The position numbers and the translations under genes are program-made. Of a DNA stretch of 35,777 nt, positions 25,680 to 34,218 are shown in pieces (positions within the stretch are counted from its first letter, which is position 1; every line of letters begins with the position of its first letter). The notes under the pieces were generated by a model that saw nothing but the letters and a program-made list of their open reading frames with translations, searched no databases and was not told the DNA's origin. Source of the DNA: Legionellales bacterium RIFCSPHIGHO2_12_FULL_37_14 (GTDB lineage: Bacteria; Pseudomonadota; Gammaproteobacteria; Legionellales; Legionellaceae); assembly GCA_001804735.1 (NCBI GenBank), contig MHBC01000039.1:20371-56147 (forward strand), written 5' to 3'.

Positions 25680-25759
25680 AAATAATAACAATAAACATAC
25701 ATTTTGCAGTAATTTAGGTTTATACTCAAGTTCCCACAAAAAGCAATCTACAGAATACT

Positions 25760-26425
25760 ATGAATATAACCACAACCTGGATAGACATCCTAGGCGCAGA
25801 AAAATCTCAACCATACTTCTTAAAAATTCTAGAATTCCTCCACCTTGAAAGGCAAAAAGGCAAAATTATCTACCCTAATCCTTCCGATATTTTCAACGCT
25901 TTCAAAGAAACTCCATACAAAGATGTTAAAGTCGTATTACTAGGCCAAGATCCGTACCATGGTAAAGGTCAGGCGCATGGGCTGTCTTTTTCTGTTAATG
26001 AGGGGGTTGAAAAGCCGCCATCTTTAAAGAATATTTTGCAAGAATTGCATGCTGATTTAGGGGTTAAAATCCCCATCCATGGTTGTCTAAAGAAGTGGGC
26101 TAATCAAGGGGTTTTATTGCTTAATACTTCTTTAAGTGTTGAGGCGGCAAAGCCGCAGTCACACGCTAAGATTGGGTGGGGGAGTTTTACTGATAGAGTT
26201 ATAGCTAAGCTAAATGATTATCCCTTTCCTTTGGTGTTCTTGCTTTGGGGGGCGCACGCCAAGCAAAAACAAGCTTTGCTTGATGGAAAAAAACATTTAA
26301 TTTTAACAGCCCCGCATCCTTCACCTTTTTCAGCCCATCAAGGGTTTCTTGGATGTCGACATTTTTCCAAGACTAATGCTTTTTTAGCATCTATTGGAAG
26401 GGAGATTATTGATTGGGCCTTGTAA
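25760..26425 (+). CDS. ung: Uracil-DNA glycosylase
   Basis: 221 residues, the usual length of family 1 UDG, which removes uracil from DNA to start base-excision repair. The catalytic water-activating motif G-Q-D-P-Y-H-G lies at residues 62-68 (D64), the uracil-recognition/stacking parts L-L-L-N-T-S-L-S-V follow near 119, and the leucine-intercalation motif H-P-S-P-F-S-A-H begins at H186 (the family commonly has P-S-P-L-S; Phe replaces the Leu here). ATG 25760 starts M-N-I-T-T-T-W, matching the family N-terminus. It stands alone on the + strand between the dead transposon and the rho leader, with its promoter probably in the 71 bp downstream of the target duplication. Confidence 0.95.
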   Translation: MNITTTWIDILGAEKSQPYFLKILEFLHLERQKGKIIYPNPSDIFNAFKETPYKDVKVVLLGQDPYHGKGQAHGLSFSVNEGVEKPPSLKNILQELHADLGVKIPIHGCLKKWANQGVLLLNTSLSVEAAKPQSHAKIGWGSFTDRVIAKLNDYPFPLVFLLWGAHAKQKQALLDGKKHLILTAPHPSPFSAHQGFLGCRHFSKTNAFLASIGREIIDWAL

Positions 26426-26705
26426 GCGAAAAAGGCGCAAAGTTACGATTTGTATTCGTTTAAAAAATATGTTAACCTCGTTATCTAATATTAAAGAGCT
26501 TTTATCGTCTGCCTAATTCAATTTATTAATACCTGATTGACTAAGCGCTAATTTTTTTCTTTATATCAATGAGATAAATTAGCTTATGCTTAAGAAAGGC
26601 TAAAAATAAAAGCCAGCAAATTCATAATAAACTCATCATCGAACCTAATTGCATGGCATATATCCCGCACTCATGAATGAAAATAATAAATTTATAATAA
26701 ATCCC

Positions 26706-26747
26706 CACGTCATCACGGACCTAGCGAAGCTCGAGGCGGATGACGTG
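26706..26747. repeat. Mini-palindrome related to the CACGTCATC repeat family
   Basis: CACGTCATC at 26706-26714 and GATGACGTG at 26739-26747 are perfect 9-bp arms around a 24-bp partly self-complementary centre. The preceding CCC and the core match the ends of the elements at 20058-20169 and 31023-31156, suggesting a shortened relative lying in the rho leader. Confidence 0.6.
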
Positions 26748-26758
26748 ATATTAATCTT

Positions 26759-26778
26759 AACCAACCAACCAACCAACC
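26759..26778 (+). repeat. (AACC)5 tetranucleotide repeat before rho
   Basis: Five perfect AACC units end 14 nt upstream of the chosen rho ATG (26793). The tract lies in the leader just in front of the ribosome binding region, so changes in unit number could alter spacing or structure, though not the reading frame of Rho. Confidence 0.8.
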
Positions 26779-26792
26779 AGTAAGTGAGAAAT

Positions 26793-28055
26793 ATGGATCT
26801 TAGAGAATTAAAACGCTTGCCAATTACCGATTTAATGAAATTGGCGCATGATATGGGAGTTGAAAACCCTTCGCGTATGCATAAGCAGCATATATTGTTT
26901 GCCACTTTAAAGGCGCATGCTCTAAAGGGCGAGAAAATTTTTGGGGGCGGAGTTTTAGAGATTTTGCCTGATGGTTTTGGGTTTTTGCGATCTGAGGATG
27001 GCTCTTATCTCGCTGGGCCTGACGATATTTATATTTCTCCTAGTCAAATAAGACGCTTTAACTTACGCACGGGAGATTCTATCACCGGTGAAATTAGGCC
27101 GCCTAAAGATAGCGAACGTTATTTTGCGCTAGTTAAAATAGATCAACTAAATTTTGATAATTCTGAAAGCGCGAAAAACAAAATATTGTTTGAAAACCTT
27201 ACTCCTTTATTTGCCGATAGGCGCCTTGTTATGGAGCAAGGTACGGGCTCAACTGCTGACTTAACTGCGCGAGTTATCGATTTATGTGCTCCATTTGGGC
27301 GTGGGCAACGTGGCTTGATTGTTTCTCCGCCTAAAGCTGGTAAAACCTTAATGTTACAGAATATTGCCCACTCTATCGAAAAAAATCATCCTGATTGTTA
27401 TTTAATGGTCCTTTTGATTGACGAGCGGCCTGAAGAAGTAACTGAAATGCAGCGTTCAGTGCGGGGCGAAGTAGTTGCAAGTACCTTTGATGAGCCGCCG
27501 CAAAGGCACGTGCAAGTTGCAGAGATGGTTATTGAAAAAGCTAAGCGTTTGGTTGAGCATAAAAAAGATGTGGTGGTGTTATTAGACTCAATTACGCGCC
27601 TTGCTAGAGCCTATAATGCGGTAGTTCCTGCCTCGGGGAAAATTCTCACAGGTGGGGTTGATGCTAACGCCCTTAGGGGTCCGAAAAAACTTTATGGTGC
27701 TGCGCGTAATATTGAAGAAGGCGGTAGTTTAACCATTATAGCCACAGCTCTTGTTGATACTGGATCTAAAATGGATGAAGTTATTTACGAGGAGTTTAAA
27801 GGCACAGGAAATATGGAAATTCACTTAAGCAGAAGTATTTCCGAGCGGCGGGTCTTTCCGGCGATTAACATTAATCGCTCCGGCACAAGGCGCGAAGATT
27901 TATTATTATCTCCTGAAGATCTACAACGCACCTGGATTTTACGTAAAATTCTGCAGTCTATGGACGAATGTGACGCTATTGAGTTTTTACTCGAGAGGAT
28001 GAAAAATCATAAAACCAACGCGGAATTTTTTGAGGCAATGAAACGCCAAGAATGA
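26793..28055 (+). CDS. rho: Transcription termination factor Rho
   Basis: 420 residues from ATG 26793 (E. coli 419). The GTG at 26784 would add M-R-N, absent in homologs, and is not chosen. The N-terminal RNA-binding domain contains G[15 protein letters not shown] and [13 protein letters not shown]. The ATPase has Walker A P-P-K-A-G-K-T with K181, K184 and T185 at the E. coli positions, [10 protein letters not shown], the Walker B Asp in V-V-L-L-D-S-I-T-R, and the Q/R-loop region G-G-V-D-A-N-A-L. The hexameric helicase ends Rho-dependent transcripts genome-wide. ubiD follows after 11 nt, so the two may be co-transcribed. Confidence 0.98.
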   Translation: MDLRELKRLPITDLMKLAHDMGVENPSRMHKQHILFATLKAHALKGEKIFGGGVLEILPDGFGFLRSEDGSYLAGPDDIYISPSQIRRFNLRTGDSITGEIRPPKDSERYFALVKIDQLNFDNSESAKNKILFENLTPLFADRRLVMEQGTGSTADLTARVIDLCAPFGRGQRGLIVSPPKAGKTLMLQNIAHSIEKNHPDCYLMVLLIDERPEEVTEMQRSVRGEVVASTFDEPPQRHVQVAEMVIEKAKRLVEHKKDVVVLLDSITRLARAYNAVVPASGKILTGGVDANALRGPKKLYGAARNIEEGGSLTIIATALVDTGSKMDEVIYEEFKGTGNMEIHLSRSISERRVFPAININRSGTRREDLLLSPEDLQRTWILRKILQSMDECDAIEFLLERMKNHKTNAEFFEAMKRQE

Positions 28056-28066
28056 GTTAAAAACTT

Positions 28067-29530
28067 ATGCACTATGCTGATCTAAGAGATTTTATCACCC
28101 AGCTTGAAAAAAAAGGTTTATTGCAAAGCATTAACTATCCTGTTTCACCCTACTTAGAAATGACAGTAGTATGTGACAGGGTACTTAAAAAAAATGGCCC
28201 TGCTTTGTTATTTACTGCCCCTAAAGATGCAAAAATGCCAGTTTTGGGTAATTTATTTGGTACCCAAGAAAGAATTGCTCTGGCTTTAGGGGTTAATTCT
28301 CCCAAAGACTTGCGGGAAATAGGGCAACTACTTGCTAACTTAAAACAACAAGAGCCGCCAAAAAAATTTACAGATATTGTTGATAAAGGGCTCTTATTAA
28401 TTAAAGCTTTAAATTTAACTCCTAAGCTCGCTAAAAAGCCTTTAGTGCATGAAAATGTCTATGAAAAAGATGAGGTTGATTTAGCAAATATTCCTATTCA
28501 AACTTGCTGGCCAGGCGACATATCTCCTTTGATTACTTGGGGTTTAGTAACTACTAAGTCTCCTGCTAAACCTAGGGAAAATTTAGGCATATATAGGCTG
28601 CAAGTTAAAGCTAAAAACCAAGTTATAATGCGTTGGCTCAAGCATAGGGGTGGCGCTTTAGATTATCAGGCTTTTGTAAATAAATACAAGAATGAGCGTT
28701 TTCCCATTGCAGTTTCCATAGGAGCAGATCCTGCGACAACTCTTGCTGCTGTAATGCCTATACCTGACAATGTCTCGGAATATGCATTTGCCGGGTTTTT
28801 ACGTAACTCCAAAACCGAGCTTGCTAAATGCATTGGATCTGATTTACACGTTCCTGCGAGGAGCGAAATAGTCTTAGAAGGTTATATTGAGCCTAACCAT
28901 CAAGCAGAAGAAGGGCCTTTTGGCGATCATACTGGCTATTACAACGAAGTTGAAACTTTTCCGGTTATGACTGTAGAGCGCGTGTGCATGCGGAATAATC
29001 CTATATACCATACAACCTATACAGGAAGGCCGCCTGATGAACCTGCGGTTTTGGGTCTTGCTTTAAATGAGATTTTTATCCCATTTTTACAGCAACAATA
29101 TCCAGAAATTGTAGATTTTTATTTACCTGCTGAAGCCTGTTCTTATCGTATGGCTATTGTTACTATTCGTAAGCAATTCCCAGGACATGCAAGACAAATA
29201 ATGATGGGTGTTTGGTCTTTTTTACGCCAATTTATGTATACTAAGTTTGTTGTTGTCTGTGATGACGATATAAATGCCCGCAACCTAAATGATGTAATTT
29301 GGGCTTTAAGCACTAGAGTTGATCCTGTGCGTGATGTCATGATGGTTGAAAATACCCCTATCGATTATCTAGATTTTGCTTCACCTAAATCAAGCCTAGG
29401 CTCAAAGATGGGGGTTGATGCTACTAATAAATGGCCTGGTGAAACTAAGCGCAAGTGGGGAAATGTAATAAAAATGGATAAAGATGTGCTAGATTTAGTT
29501 AATAACTACTGGGATAAACTAGGATTATGA
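28067..29530 (+). CDS. ubiD: 4-hydroxy-3-polyprenylbenzoate decarboxylase (UbiD)
   Basis: 487 residues (E. coli 497), a prenylated-FMN-dependent decarboxylase in ubiquinone synthesis. [10 protein letters not shown] starts the protein as in the family. Conserved parts are [12 protein letters not shown] near residue 218 and L-E-G-Y-I-E-P...[11 protein letters not shown] (about 271-293), whose Glu and Asp residues belong to the catalytic and prFMN-binding region, and C-D-D-D-I-N (near 400) followed by W-A-L-S-T-R. It needs prFMN made by UbiX (not in the window). Its stop overlaps the next gene's ATG by 4 nt, as in the E. coli ubiD-fre neighbourhood. Confidence 0.96.
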   Translation: MHYADLRDFITQLEKKGLLQSINYPVSPYLEMTVVCDRVLKKNGPALLFTAPKDAKMPVLGNLFGTQERIALALGVNSPKDLREIGQLLANLKQQEPPKKFTDIVDKGLLLIKALNLTPKLAKKPLVHENVYEKDEVDLANIPIQTCWPGDISPLITWGLVTTKSPAKPRENLGIYRLQVKAKNQVIMRWLKHRGGALDYQAFVNKYKNERFPIAVSIGADPATTLAAVMPIPDNVSEYAFAGFLRNSKTELAKCIGSDLHVPARSEIVLEGYIEPNHQAEEGPFGDHTGYYNEVETFPVMTVERVCMRNNPIYHTTYTGRPPDEPAVLGLALNEIFIPFLQQQYPEIVDFYLPAEACSYRMAIVTIRKQFPGHARQIMMGVWSFLRQFMYTKFVVVCDDDINARNLNDVIWALSTRVDPVRDVMMVENTPIDYLDFASPKSSLGSKMGVDATNKWPGETKRKWGNVIKMDKDVLDLVNNYWDKLGL

Positions 29531-30234
29531 TGCTAAAAGACTTGTCACTAATAGCTGAGGTTATCCAAATAGAGCCTCTTACGCAAAATATTTTGAAAGT
29601 AATTTTAAAGCCGCAACACTATGTGCCATACATTGCTGGCCAATATCTGCAAATTTTAACCCAAAAAGAAGCTTTATGTTTTTCAATTGCCAATGCACCT
29701 CTAGGCGCACATTACTATGAATTACATATAAGGCATAGCCCACAAAATTTAGCCCTGCAAAAATTAATGCAAGAAATGAAAGAAGTGGGTGAGCTACCTA
29801 TTTTTCTTCCTTTGGGAACTTGCCATGTGAATAAGCTATCTACTGAGCGTGCGACAATTATGCTAGCACAGGGGACAGGATTTGCTCCTATAAAGGCTAT
29901 TATTGAACAATGGCTAACTGATGGAAATATCCCGCCAACTTTATTTTGTTGGCTCACCAGGACCAAATCCGACTGTTACATGCGTCAATTAGTAGAAAAA
30001 TGGGATTTTGAAGTAGAAAATTTTCATTTCTTACCACTATCAGCAGATTTTACTGATCTAAATATCTTAAATAAGCTTAAAGAGCACTCAGGCTTCGATC
30101 TCCATAATGTCCAGGTTGTGCTCTCAGGTCCCTTTGAGCGCATGCACGCGCTAAAAAAAGCAGGTATAAGCATAGGGTTTAAAGACGATCAATTCTTTTC
30201 TGATGCTTTTGAAAGTATAACCAAGGAACAATAA
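29527..30234 (+). CDS. fre: NAD(P)H-flavin reductase (Fre-like)
   Basis: 235 residues of the ferredoxin-reductase fold (Fre of E. coli is 233). The N-terminal barrel ends in L-C-F-S-I-A-N-A-P with E-L-H-I-R after it; Fre normally has R-P-F-S, so the Arg that contacts the flavin phosphate in relatives is replaced by Leu here. The nucleotide-binding domain has [12 protein letters not shown], then [10 protein letters not shown] near residue 195 and the C-terminal F-F-S-D-A-F, matching the Fre end. Its place after ubiD supports a role in giving reduced FMN for prFMN formation by UbiX (inference). ATG 29527 or the adjoining ATG 29530 can start it. A related function such as an Nqr- or methane-monooxygenase-like reductase is less likely. 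Confidence 0.87.
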   Translation: MMLKDLSLIAEVIQIEPLTQNILKVILKPQHYVPYIAGQYLQILTQKEALCFSIANAPLGAHYYELHIRHSPQNLALQKLMQEMKEVGELPIFLPLGTCHVNKLSTERATIMLAQGTGFAPIKAIIEQWLTDGNIPPTLFCWLTRTKSDCYMRQLVEKWDFEVENFHFLPLSADFTDLNILNKLKEHSGFDLHNVQVVLSGPFERMHALKKAGISIGFKDDQFFSDAFESITKEQ

Positions 30235-30425
30235 TGCAAACTTTATATCAAATACTAGGTCTTTTAGCAGCAGGAGCTATAATTTGGTTCCTCTATTATC
30301 GTATTAAAAACGATAAAACCGCCTTCAGCCGCGAAAACCTCAGCAAAAGCTTTAGCACTATGGGAATATTAGGATTAATCCTTATAGTCTTCGTTGCAAT
30401 ATTGGTTTATGTTGCAAGGATGTAA
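30234..30425 (+). CDS. Small two-helix membrane protein, unknown function
   Basis: 63 residues: a hydrophobic helix at about 5-22, a basic/polar stretch (Y-R-I-K-N-D-K-T-A-F-S-R-E-N-L-S-K-S) and a second helix at about 43-61. ATG 30234 shares one base with the TAA of the fre-like gene (30232-30234), so it is translationally coupled and likely a genuine gene. I recognise no family. The tight linkage to ubiD-fre suggests co-expression with ubiquinone/flavin functions, nothing more. Confidence 0.7.
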   Translation: MQTLYQILGLLAAGAIIWFLYYRIKNDKTAFSRENLSKSFSTMGILGLILIVFVAILVYVARM

Positions 30426-30557
30426 TATATTCTAAACGCACATAAATTTTCGGATTTTCCGTAAACGCGCCCGCGCCTTCATTATTGTCCGCGTGCGAAA
30501 AACCAATAAATAGGCACTAAACTCAAATCTACATCTATCGCATAAATAATACATTAT

Positions 30558-30586
30558 TTGATTATTTATTAATCAACAGCTATAAT
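30558..30586 (+). promoter_or_regulatory. Near-consensus sigma-70 promoter
   Basis: -35 TTGATT (30558-30563), a 17-bp spacer, and a perfect -10 TATAAT (30581-30586). Transcription would start about 30592-30594, giving a leader of about 27 nt before the ATG at 30620, with GAGAGG at 30609-30614 as ribosome site. Confidence 0.75.
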
Positions 30587-30619
30587 AATAAAACAGTAGA
30601 CCTGGATTGAGAGGCTTTT

Positions 30620-30964
30620 ATGAATATAAAGGAAATAGAAGACGCAATTAAAAAAAAGCTAGTAGTAATACAAGATTTGAATCACCAACTAACATTTCTA
30701 AAGGAAATGTTAACTCATAACCAAACAGGGTTAGCAAAAGCTACTAGTCCTGGAGAAGTTGATGATTGGAGAACAGGTTGCGCAGTATGTATGCAGAGAA
30801 TACCGGAAATAGAAAGAGAAATTAATCAAGCGAATCGCGAACTTACCCAATTGCAAAGTAAATTGGAAGCTAAGAAATTTAACGCTGAATCGCAAGTAAA
30901 CAATAATAGTGAGCAGCAATCTTCGCAAGAAAACAAGCAACCTGACGCACCTACACACAAATGA
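30620..30964 (+). CDS. Small coiled-coil protein, unknown function
   Basis: 114 residues, soluble, no signal peptide. Two helical heptad-like stretches (about 3-36 and 58-91: I-P-E-I-E-R-E-I-N-Q-A-N-R-E-L-T-Q-L-Q-S) flank a middle with two Cys (C-A-V-C near residue 55) and end in a disordered Gln/Ser/Asn-rich tail (about 92-114). A strong promoter and a good GAGAGG ribosome site support real expression. No family recognised. Size and composition would fit a regulatory, structural or secreted accessory protein; nothing in the sequence decides between them. Confidence 0.65.
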   Translation: MNIKEIEDAIKKKLVVIQDLNHQLTFLKEMLTHNQTGLAKATSPGEVDDWRTGCAVCMQRIPEIEREINQANRELTQLQSKLEAKKFNAESQVNNNSEQQSSQENKQPDAPTHK

Positions 30965-31022
30965 AGCATAGCTAGATGAGATATAGAGGCTGGGGATGGT
31001 ATTATGGGTAATAAAGAAAATG

Positions 31023-31156
31023 GTAACTCCCCACCACGTCATCCCGACCCAGAGCGTTGGCGTGGGGGAGGGATCTCCTATCGGGCGGCACAATTTTTAA
31101 AGAATCGATTGATACAGGTCGTTCCACTCTGGGTCCGGGATGACGTGGGGAGTTAC
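31023..31156. mobile_element. Second MITE-like palindromic element (GTAACTCC ends)
   Basis: 134 bp starting GTAACTCCCC and ending GGGGAGTTAC, the same ends as the element at 20058-20169. The left arm has CACGTCATCCCGACCCAGAG and the right arm its inverted counterpart (CTCTGGGTCCGGGATGACGTG with one base inserted). The interior differs from the first element and no clean target duplication is seen, so this copy is older or rearranged. No coding capacity. Confidence 0.75.
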
Positions 31157-31177
31157 AAGATACGGATTTTCTTGCAC

Positions 31178-31233
31178 AAATAACCCTTATTCTATTACAA
31201 TATACACAATAAATAACCCTTATTTTATAACAA
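31178..31233 (+). promoter_or_regulatory. Tandem 23-bp operator-like repeats before the DUF4143 ATPase
   Basis: 31178-31200 and 31211-31233 are direct repeats with 21 of 23 bases the same, spaced 33 bp start-to-start, about three helical turns. Each contains the dyad AATAA-CCC-TTATT. The second copy ends 3 nt before the ATG at 31237, so a bound protein would block transcription start or translation. Operator or autoregulatory site is an inference. Confidence 0.55.
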
Positions 31234-31236
31234 ACC

Positions 31237-32565
31237 ATGTATAAACGTACGCTATTTAAGACATTGCTGGCTTGGTCGAAAAAACCAAATCGTAAGCCAT
31301 TGATATTGCGAGGTGCTCGGCAGGTTGGGAAAACCTCTTTGGTAGATATGTTTGGTGTGCAATATACTAATTACATCAAATTGAATTTAGAAATCAAGGC
31401 TGATAGGGATCTATTTGAGCAGGATTATGATATAAGCCAATTAGTTGCTGCAATTTATTTTCAGCGTAATTTACCCATGCAACCTGATGAAAATACTTTA
31501 TTATTTATTGATGAAATACAAGCCTGCCCAAAGGCTGCAGCTTATTTAAGATATTTTTATGAACAGCGCCCTGAGCTTGCTGTGATAGTTGCAGGCTCTT
31601 TATTAGAAACGTTACTTGATAGACATATTACGTTTCCAGTCGGGCGTGTCGAATATTTGTTTATGCAACCATTTTCTTTTAAAGAATATTTATTGGCACA
31701 AGGAGAGTTAGAGGCATATCAAATGCTAAAGCAAGTGCCTTGTCCTAAATTTTCACATCAAAGGATGTTGCGGTTGTTTCACCAATATGCGCTAGTTGGC
31801 GGTATGCCAGAAGCTATAAAGACCTTTTTAACTAATCAAAATATTATCGATAATAATGCAGTATATGAAAATTTAATGCATGGTTATATGAATGATGTTG
31901 AAAAATATGCCCCTAATAAGACCATGGTACATGTAATAAGGCATGCTATTGCCCATGCACCTATAGCATCAGGTGAACGCATCCATTTTCATGGTTTCGG
32001 ACAGTCAAACTATAAATCAAGGGAGATGGGAGAGGCTTTACGAACGTTAGAAAAAGCCATGTTATTAAAATTGATTTACCCAACAGTTGCAACCAACCCT
32101 CCAGCAGAAATAGACATTCGAAAATCGCCGCGGCTGCTATTTTTAGATGTTGGTTTAACTAACTACATTGCAGGAATTCAACAATATTATTTTAAAGTGA
32201 CTGATCTTAATGCGATTTTTTTAGGTAAATTGCTAGAAAGTTTGGTTGGTCAGGAATTGCTTACAATATATCCTGAACAAATAAATCCACTTAAATTTTG
32301 GGTTCGAGAAAAATCTCAATCGCAAGCAGAAGTTGATTTCGTGATTCCATTGCAAAAATATTTAGTGCCTATTGAAGTGAAGGCTGGGGCAACTGGCAGA
32401 TTAAAATCTTTAATGCAATATATGGATTCTGCTAAGCATAATAAAGCGGTACGGCTCTATGCAGGAGATATTAATTACAGCAAAGTTATCACTCCAAAGG
32501 GAAAATCTTTTTTTCTCATTAACCTACCTTATTACCTTGCAAGTCAAGTATATCAGTACCTTTAG
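31237..32565 (+). CDS. AAA ATPase with C-terminal DUF4143 domain
   Basis: 442 residues. Walker A in L-R-G-A-R-Q-V-G-K-T-S (about residues 24-34) and Walker B in L-L-F-I-D-E-I-Q-A-C-P (about 88-98), with A-G-S-L-L-E near 125 as sensor region: the AAA_14 domain. The C-terminal half is DUF4143: L-F-L-D-V-G-L-T-N-Y near 306 and F-W-V-R-E-K-S...A-E-V-D-F-V-I...P-I-E-V-K-A-G (about 370-395), a PD-(D/E)xK-like D...E-x-K arrangement. Such genes are common, patchily distributed and often mobile in bacteria; function is not established. The tandem repeats immediately upstream suggest own regulation. There is no partner gene next to it. Confidence 0.9.
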   Translation: MYKRTLFKTLLAWSKKPNRKPLILRGARQVGKTSLVDMFGVQYTNYIKLNLEIKADRDLFEQDYDISQLVAAIYFQRNLPMQPDENTLLFIDEIQACPKAAAYLRYFYEQRPELAVIVAGSLLETLLDRHITFPVGRVEYLFMQPFSFKEYLLAQGELEAYQMLKQVPCPKFSHQRMLRLFHQYALVGGMPEAIKTFLTNQNIIDNNAVYENLMHGYMNDVEKYAPNKTMVHVIRHAIAHAPIASGERIHFHGFGQSNYKSREMGEALRTLEKAMLLKLIYPTVATNPPAEIDIRKSPRLLFLDVGLTNYIAGIQQYYFKVTDLNAIFLGKLLESLVGQELLTIYPEQINPLKFWVREKSQSQAEVDFVIPLQKYLVPIEVKAGATGRLKSLMQYMDSAKHNKAVRLYAGDINYSKVITPKGKSFFLINLPYYLASQVYQYL

Positions 32566-32712
32566 ATAATCCCGTCGAGCCTACAAATAAAATTGTTTAA
32601 CAAGGGTACAATGAAGCTTGGAAACGATATTTTGCGGTAATATAGCTATCAATAAAATTGAAAAAACACTAAAATCTTAACCTGTTTTTTATATACCACC
32701 TATGGTTGTTTC

Positions 32713-34212
32713 ATGGATATATCCAAAGATCCTAAATCAAATCGCAATCTTTATGTTTGCATTACGGCAGTATTTTTGTGTTTAATTTTATTTTATCTTC
32801 CATCTGTTGGGGGTAAGTTTGGTTACCTTAATGATTATACAATCTTTGAATACAATCCACATCAATGTTGTCTAGGTTTTCCTGAAACCATTCAATTGTT
32901 TGCAATTGGTCGACCAATACAGGCTCTGCTTTTGAATTGGCAGCTCATGTTTGTGAATGGGATTGACTCGTTACAACCGATGCGTATATTTTTTGTAATG
33001 ATGATTTGCTTTGCGGCAACGGGTTTTTTTGTACATATACAGCGGCATTTCAACATCAGTCGATATAGTGCTGCAGTATTATCGTTACTTATATTTACTT
33101 TACCCTCGATGACGATTAACTCGTTTTGGGTAGCGCAATCTATTCCTGGAATAGTACCTATATTTTTTGTTCTTCTTGCTCATTCAATAATGCAAATACG
33201 AGGAGCTATGTATATTCGTTGTATATGTTTTGCTACAGCTTTTTTTCTTATTTATATTAGTCTATTCATCTATCCACCAGCCACGTTCTTCTTTTTAACG
33301 TTAACATTGATCAAGTTTATGTTTGGCGCCAAAGATGTTCATCAAACAAGGTTATGCAACATCCACATAGAAATAGTACTTCTGTTAACATCATGCTTGG
33401 TTTATTTTTTAACTGTTAAATATATTTTAAAGCCTATACTAATTACGTCACATTTTGGTGGGATGAATTTCTCAAGTATTTTTCACGATATCGATGTTAA
33501 AAACACTGCCTATAGGTTTTCAGTGTCTTTTGATCCAGTTGACAAAATTGCACGATTTTATGATTTATTTAGATTGATTTTTTCAATTTGGTTCCCTCCA
33601 CTTGGATTGGGATTTATTATCCCCATTATGGCGGTATTTTGGTCTACACTGGCTTATGCTTCGTTGGATAGCCCTTATCTTAAAAATTTAAATCGGACTT
33701 ACCGGATAATTTTTGGGTTAAGTTTGGCGACATTCATTTTATTATTATCCCCCCTTCCTGTTATCATTGGCCAAGGTAATTATCCCATGCTTTACCGGGT
33801 CACATTTGCACCGATGGCTATTATTGCTGTAGCTATTGTTTTCATCATGGATCGTGTCTTTCAAATGACGAATATAGGAAGAAAAAAATATGCTTTTTTA
33901 TGCATTATAGGGATTTTCATTCTTGCAGGTGAAACCTCATCCTATAAACGTCTGGTATTAATGGAGAGGCGTTTATCTGCTGAATATAGTCATGTCTTTA
34001 ATGTGGTTAAGAAGGCAGATGATGCAGGTTTTAAAGAAATTAAGATTCTTCCTATAGAGTCTCCACCCGATCCTAGAGGCTTTTTGTTTCGAGATTTTGG
34101 ATATACAGCGGTTAATTCAATTACTTTGGGGATGGTGAACGCAGCCTTGCAAGAACTTGGTCGAGATGAAACACAATATCACGTTCGTTATGACCCATTA
34201 GGCCAACGGTAA
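32713..34212 (+). CDS. Polytopic membrane protein, probable GT-C-type sugar transferase
   Basis: 499 residues with about eleven hydrophobic helices between residues 12 and 415, then a soluble tail (about 420-499). The N-terminal loop after helix 1 (residues about 35-75) holds N-D-Y and a G-R-P-I-Q-A-L segment. Loops with an acidic residue after the first helix and many-helix layout are seen in GtrII-like and other GT-C enzymes that use polyprenyl-linked sugars; the match is of layout only. The gene is preceded by a 147-bp gap and ends 6 bp from the tRNA-Leu CCA end. It could modify LPS/O-antigen; confidence in the function is low. Confidence 0.6.
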   Translation: MDISKDPKSNRNLYVCITAVFLCLILFYLPSVGGKFGYLNDYTIFEYNPHQCCLGFPETIQLFAIGRPIQALLLNWQLMFVNGIDSLQPMRIFFVMMICFAATGFFVHIQRHFNISRYSAAVLSLLIFTLPSMTINSFWVAQSIPGIVPIFFVLLAHSIMQIRGAMYIRCICFATAFFLIYISLFIYPPATFFFLTLTLIKFMFGAKDVHQTRLCNIHIEIVLLLTSCLVYFLTVKYILKPILITSHFGGMNFSSIFHDIDVKNTAYRFSVSFDPVDKIARFYDLFRLIFSIWFPPLGLGFIIPIMAVFWSTLAYASLDSPYLKNLNRTYRIIFGLSLATFILLLSPLPVIIGQGNYPMLYRVTFAPMAIIAVAIVFIMDRVFQMTNIGRKKYAFLCIIGIFILAGETSSYKRLVLMERRLSAEYSHVFNVVKKADDAGFKEIKILPIESPPDPRGFLFRDFGYTAVNSITLGMVNAALQELGRDETQYHVRYDPLGQR

Positions 34213-34218
34213 TTTCAA

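Larger units (their letters stand above)
24812..25688. mobile_element. Degenerate IS4-type transposon with 65-bp TIRs and 9-bp target duplication
   Basis: The element spans 24821-25679 (859 bp). Ends 24821-24885 and 25615-25679 are inverted copies with only two mismatches in 65 bp, beginning CTCTGTACGG. The 9-bp AAATAATAA flanks both sides (24812-24820 and 25680-25688), as left by IS4-group transposases. Each end can form small hairpins, and part of the end sequence (TTGCTTCGTCGC...) resembles interspersed repeats of other intracellular gammaproteobacteria. Inside are decayed transposase frames and a nuclease remnant on the minus strand, so the element can no longer move by itself. It separates wzi from ung. 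Confidence 0.85.
26426..26792 (+). other. Gene-free ung-rho interval / rho leader
   Basis: A 367-bp AT-rich stretch with no supported gene; a minus-strand frame here is only a shadow. It holds a 42-bp palindromic mini-repeat (26706-26747) and a five-unit AACC tetranucleotide run (26759-26778) just before rho. A long leader is common for rho, which in E. coli is autoregulated by attenuation, but no specific attenuator hairpin with a U-run is evident. Confidence 0.5.

Noticed and set aside
25689-25759. Promoter for ung using TATACT as -10
   Set aside because: A TATACT is present but the only -35-like TTGCAG is 11 bp away, too close, and no other hexamer fits.
25624-25848. Open frame of 74 codons on the + strand overlapping the ung start
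   Set aside because: It runs through the transposon inverted repeat and duplication and then overlaps ung in another frame; it has no ribosome site.
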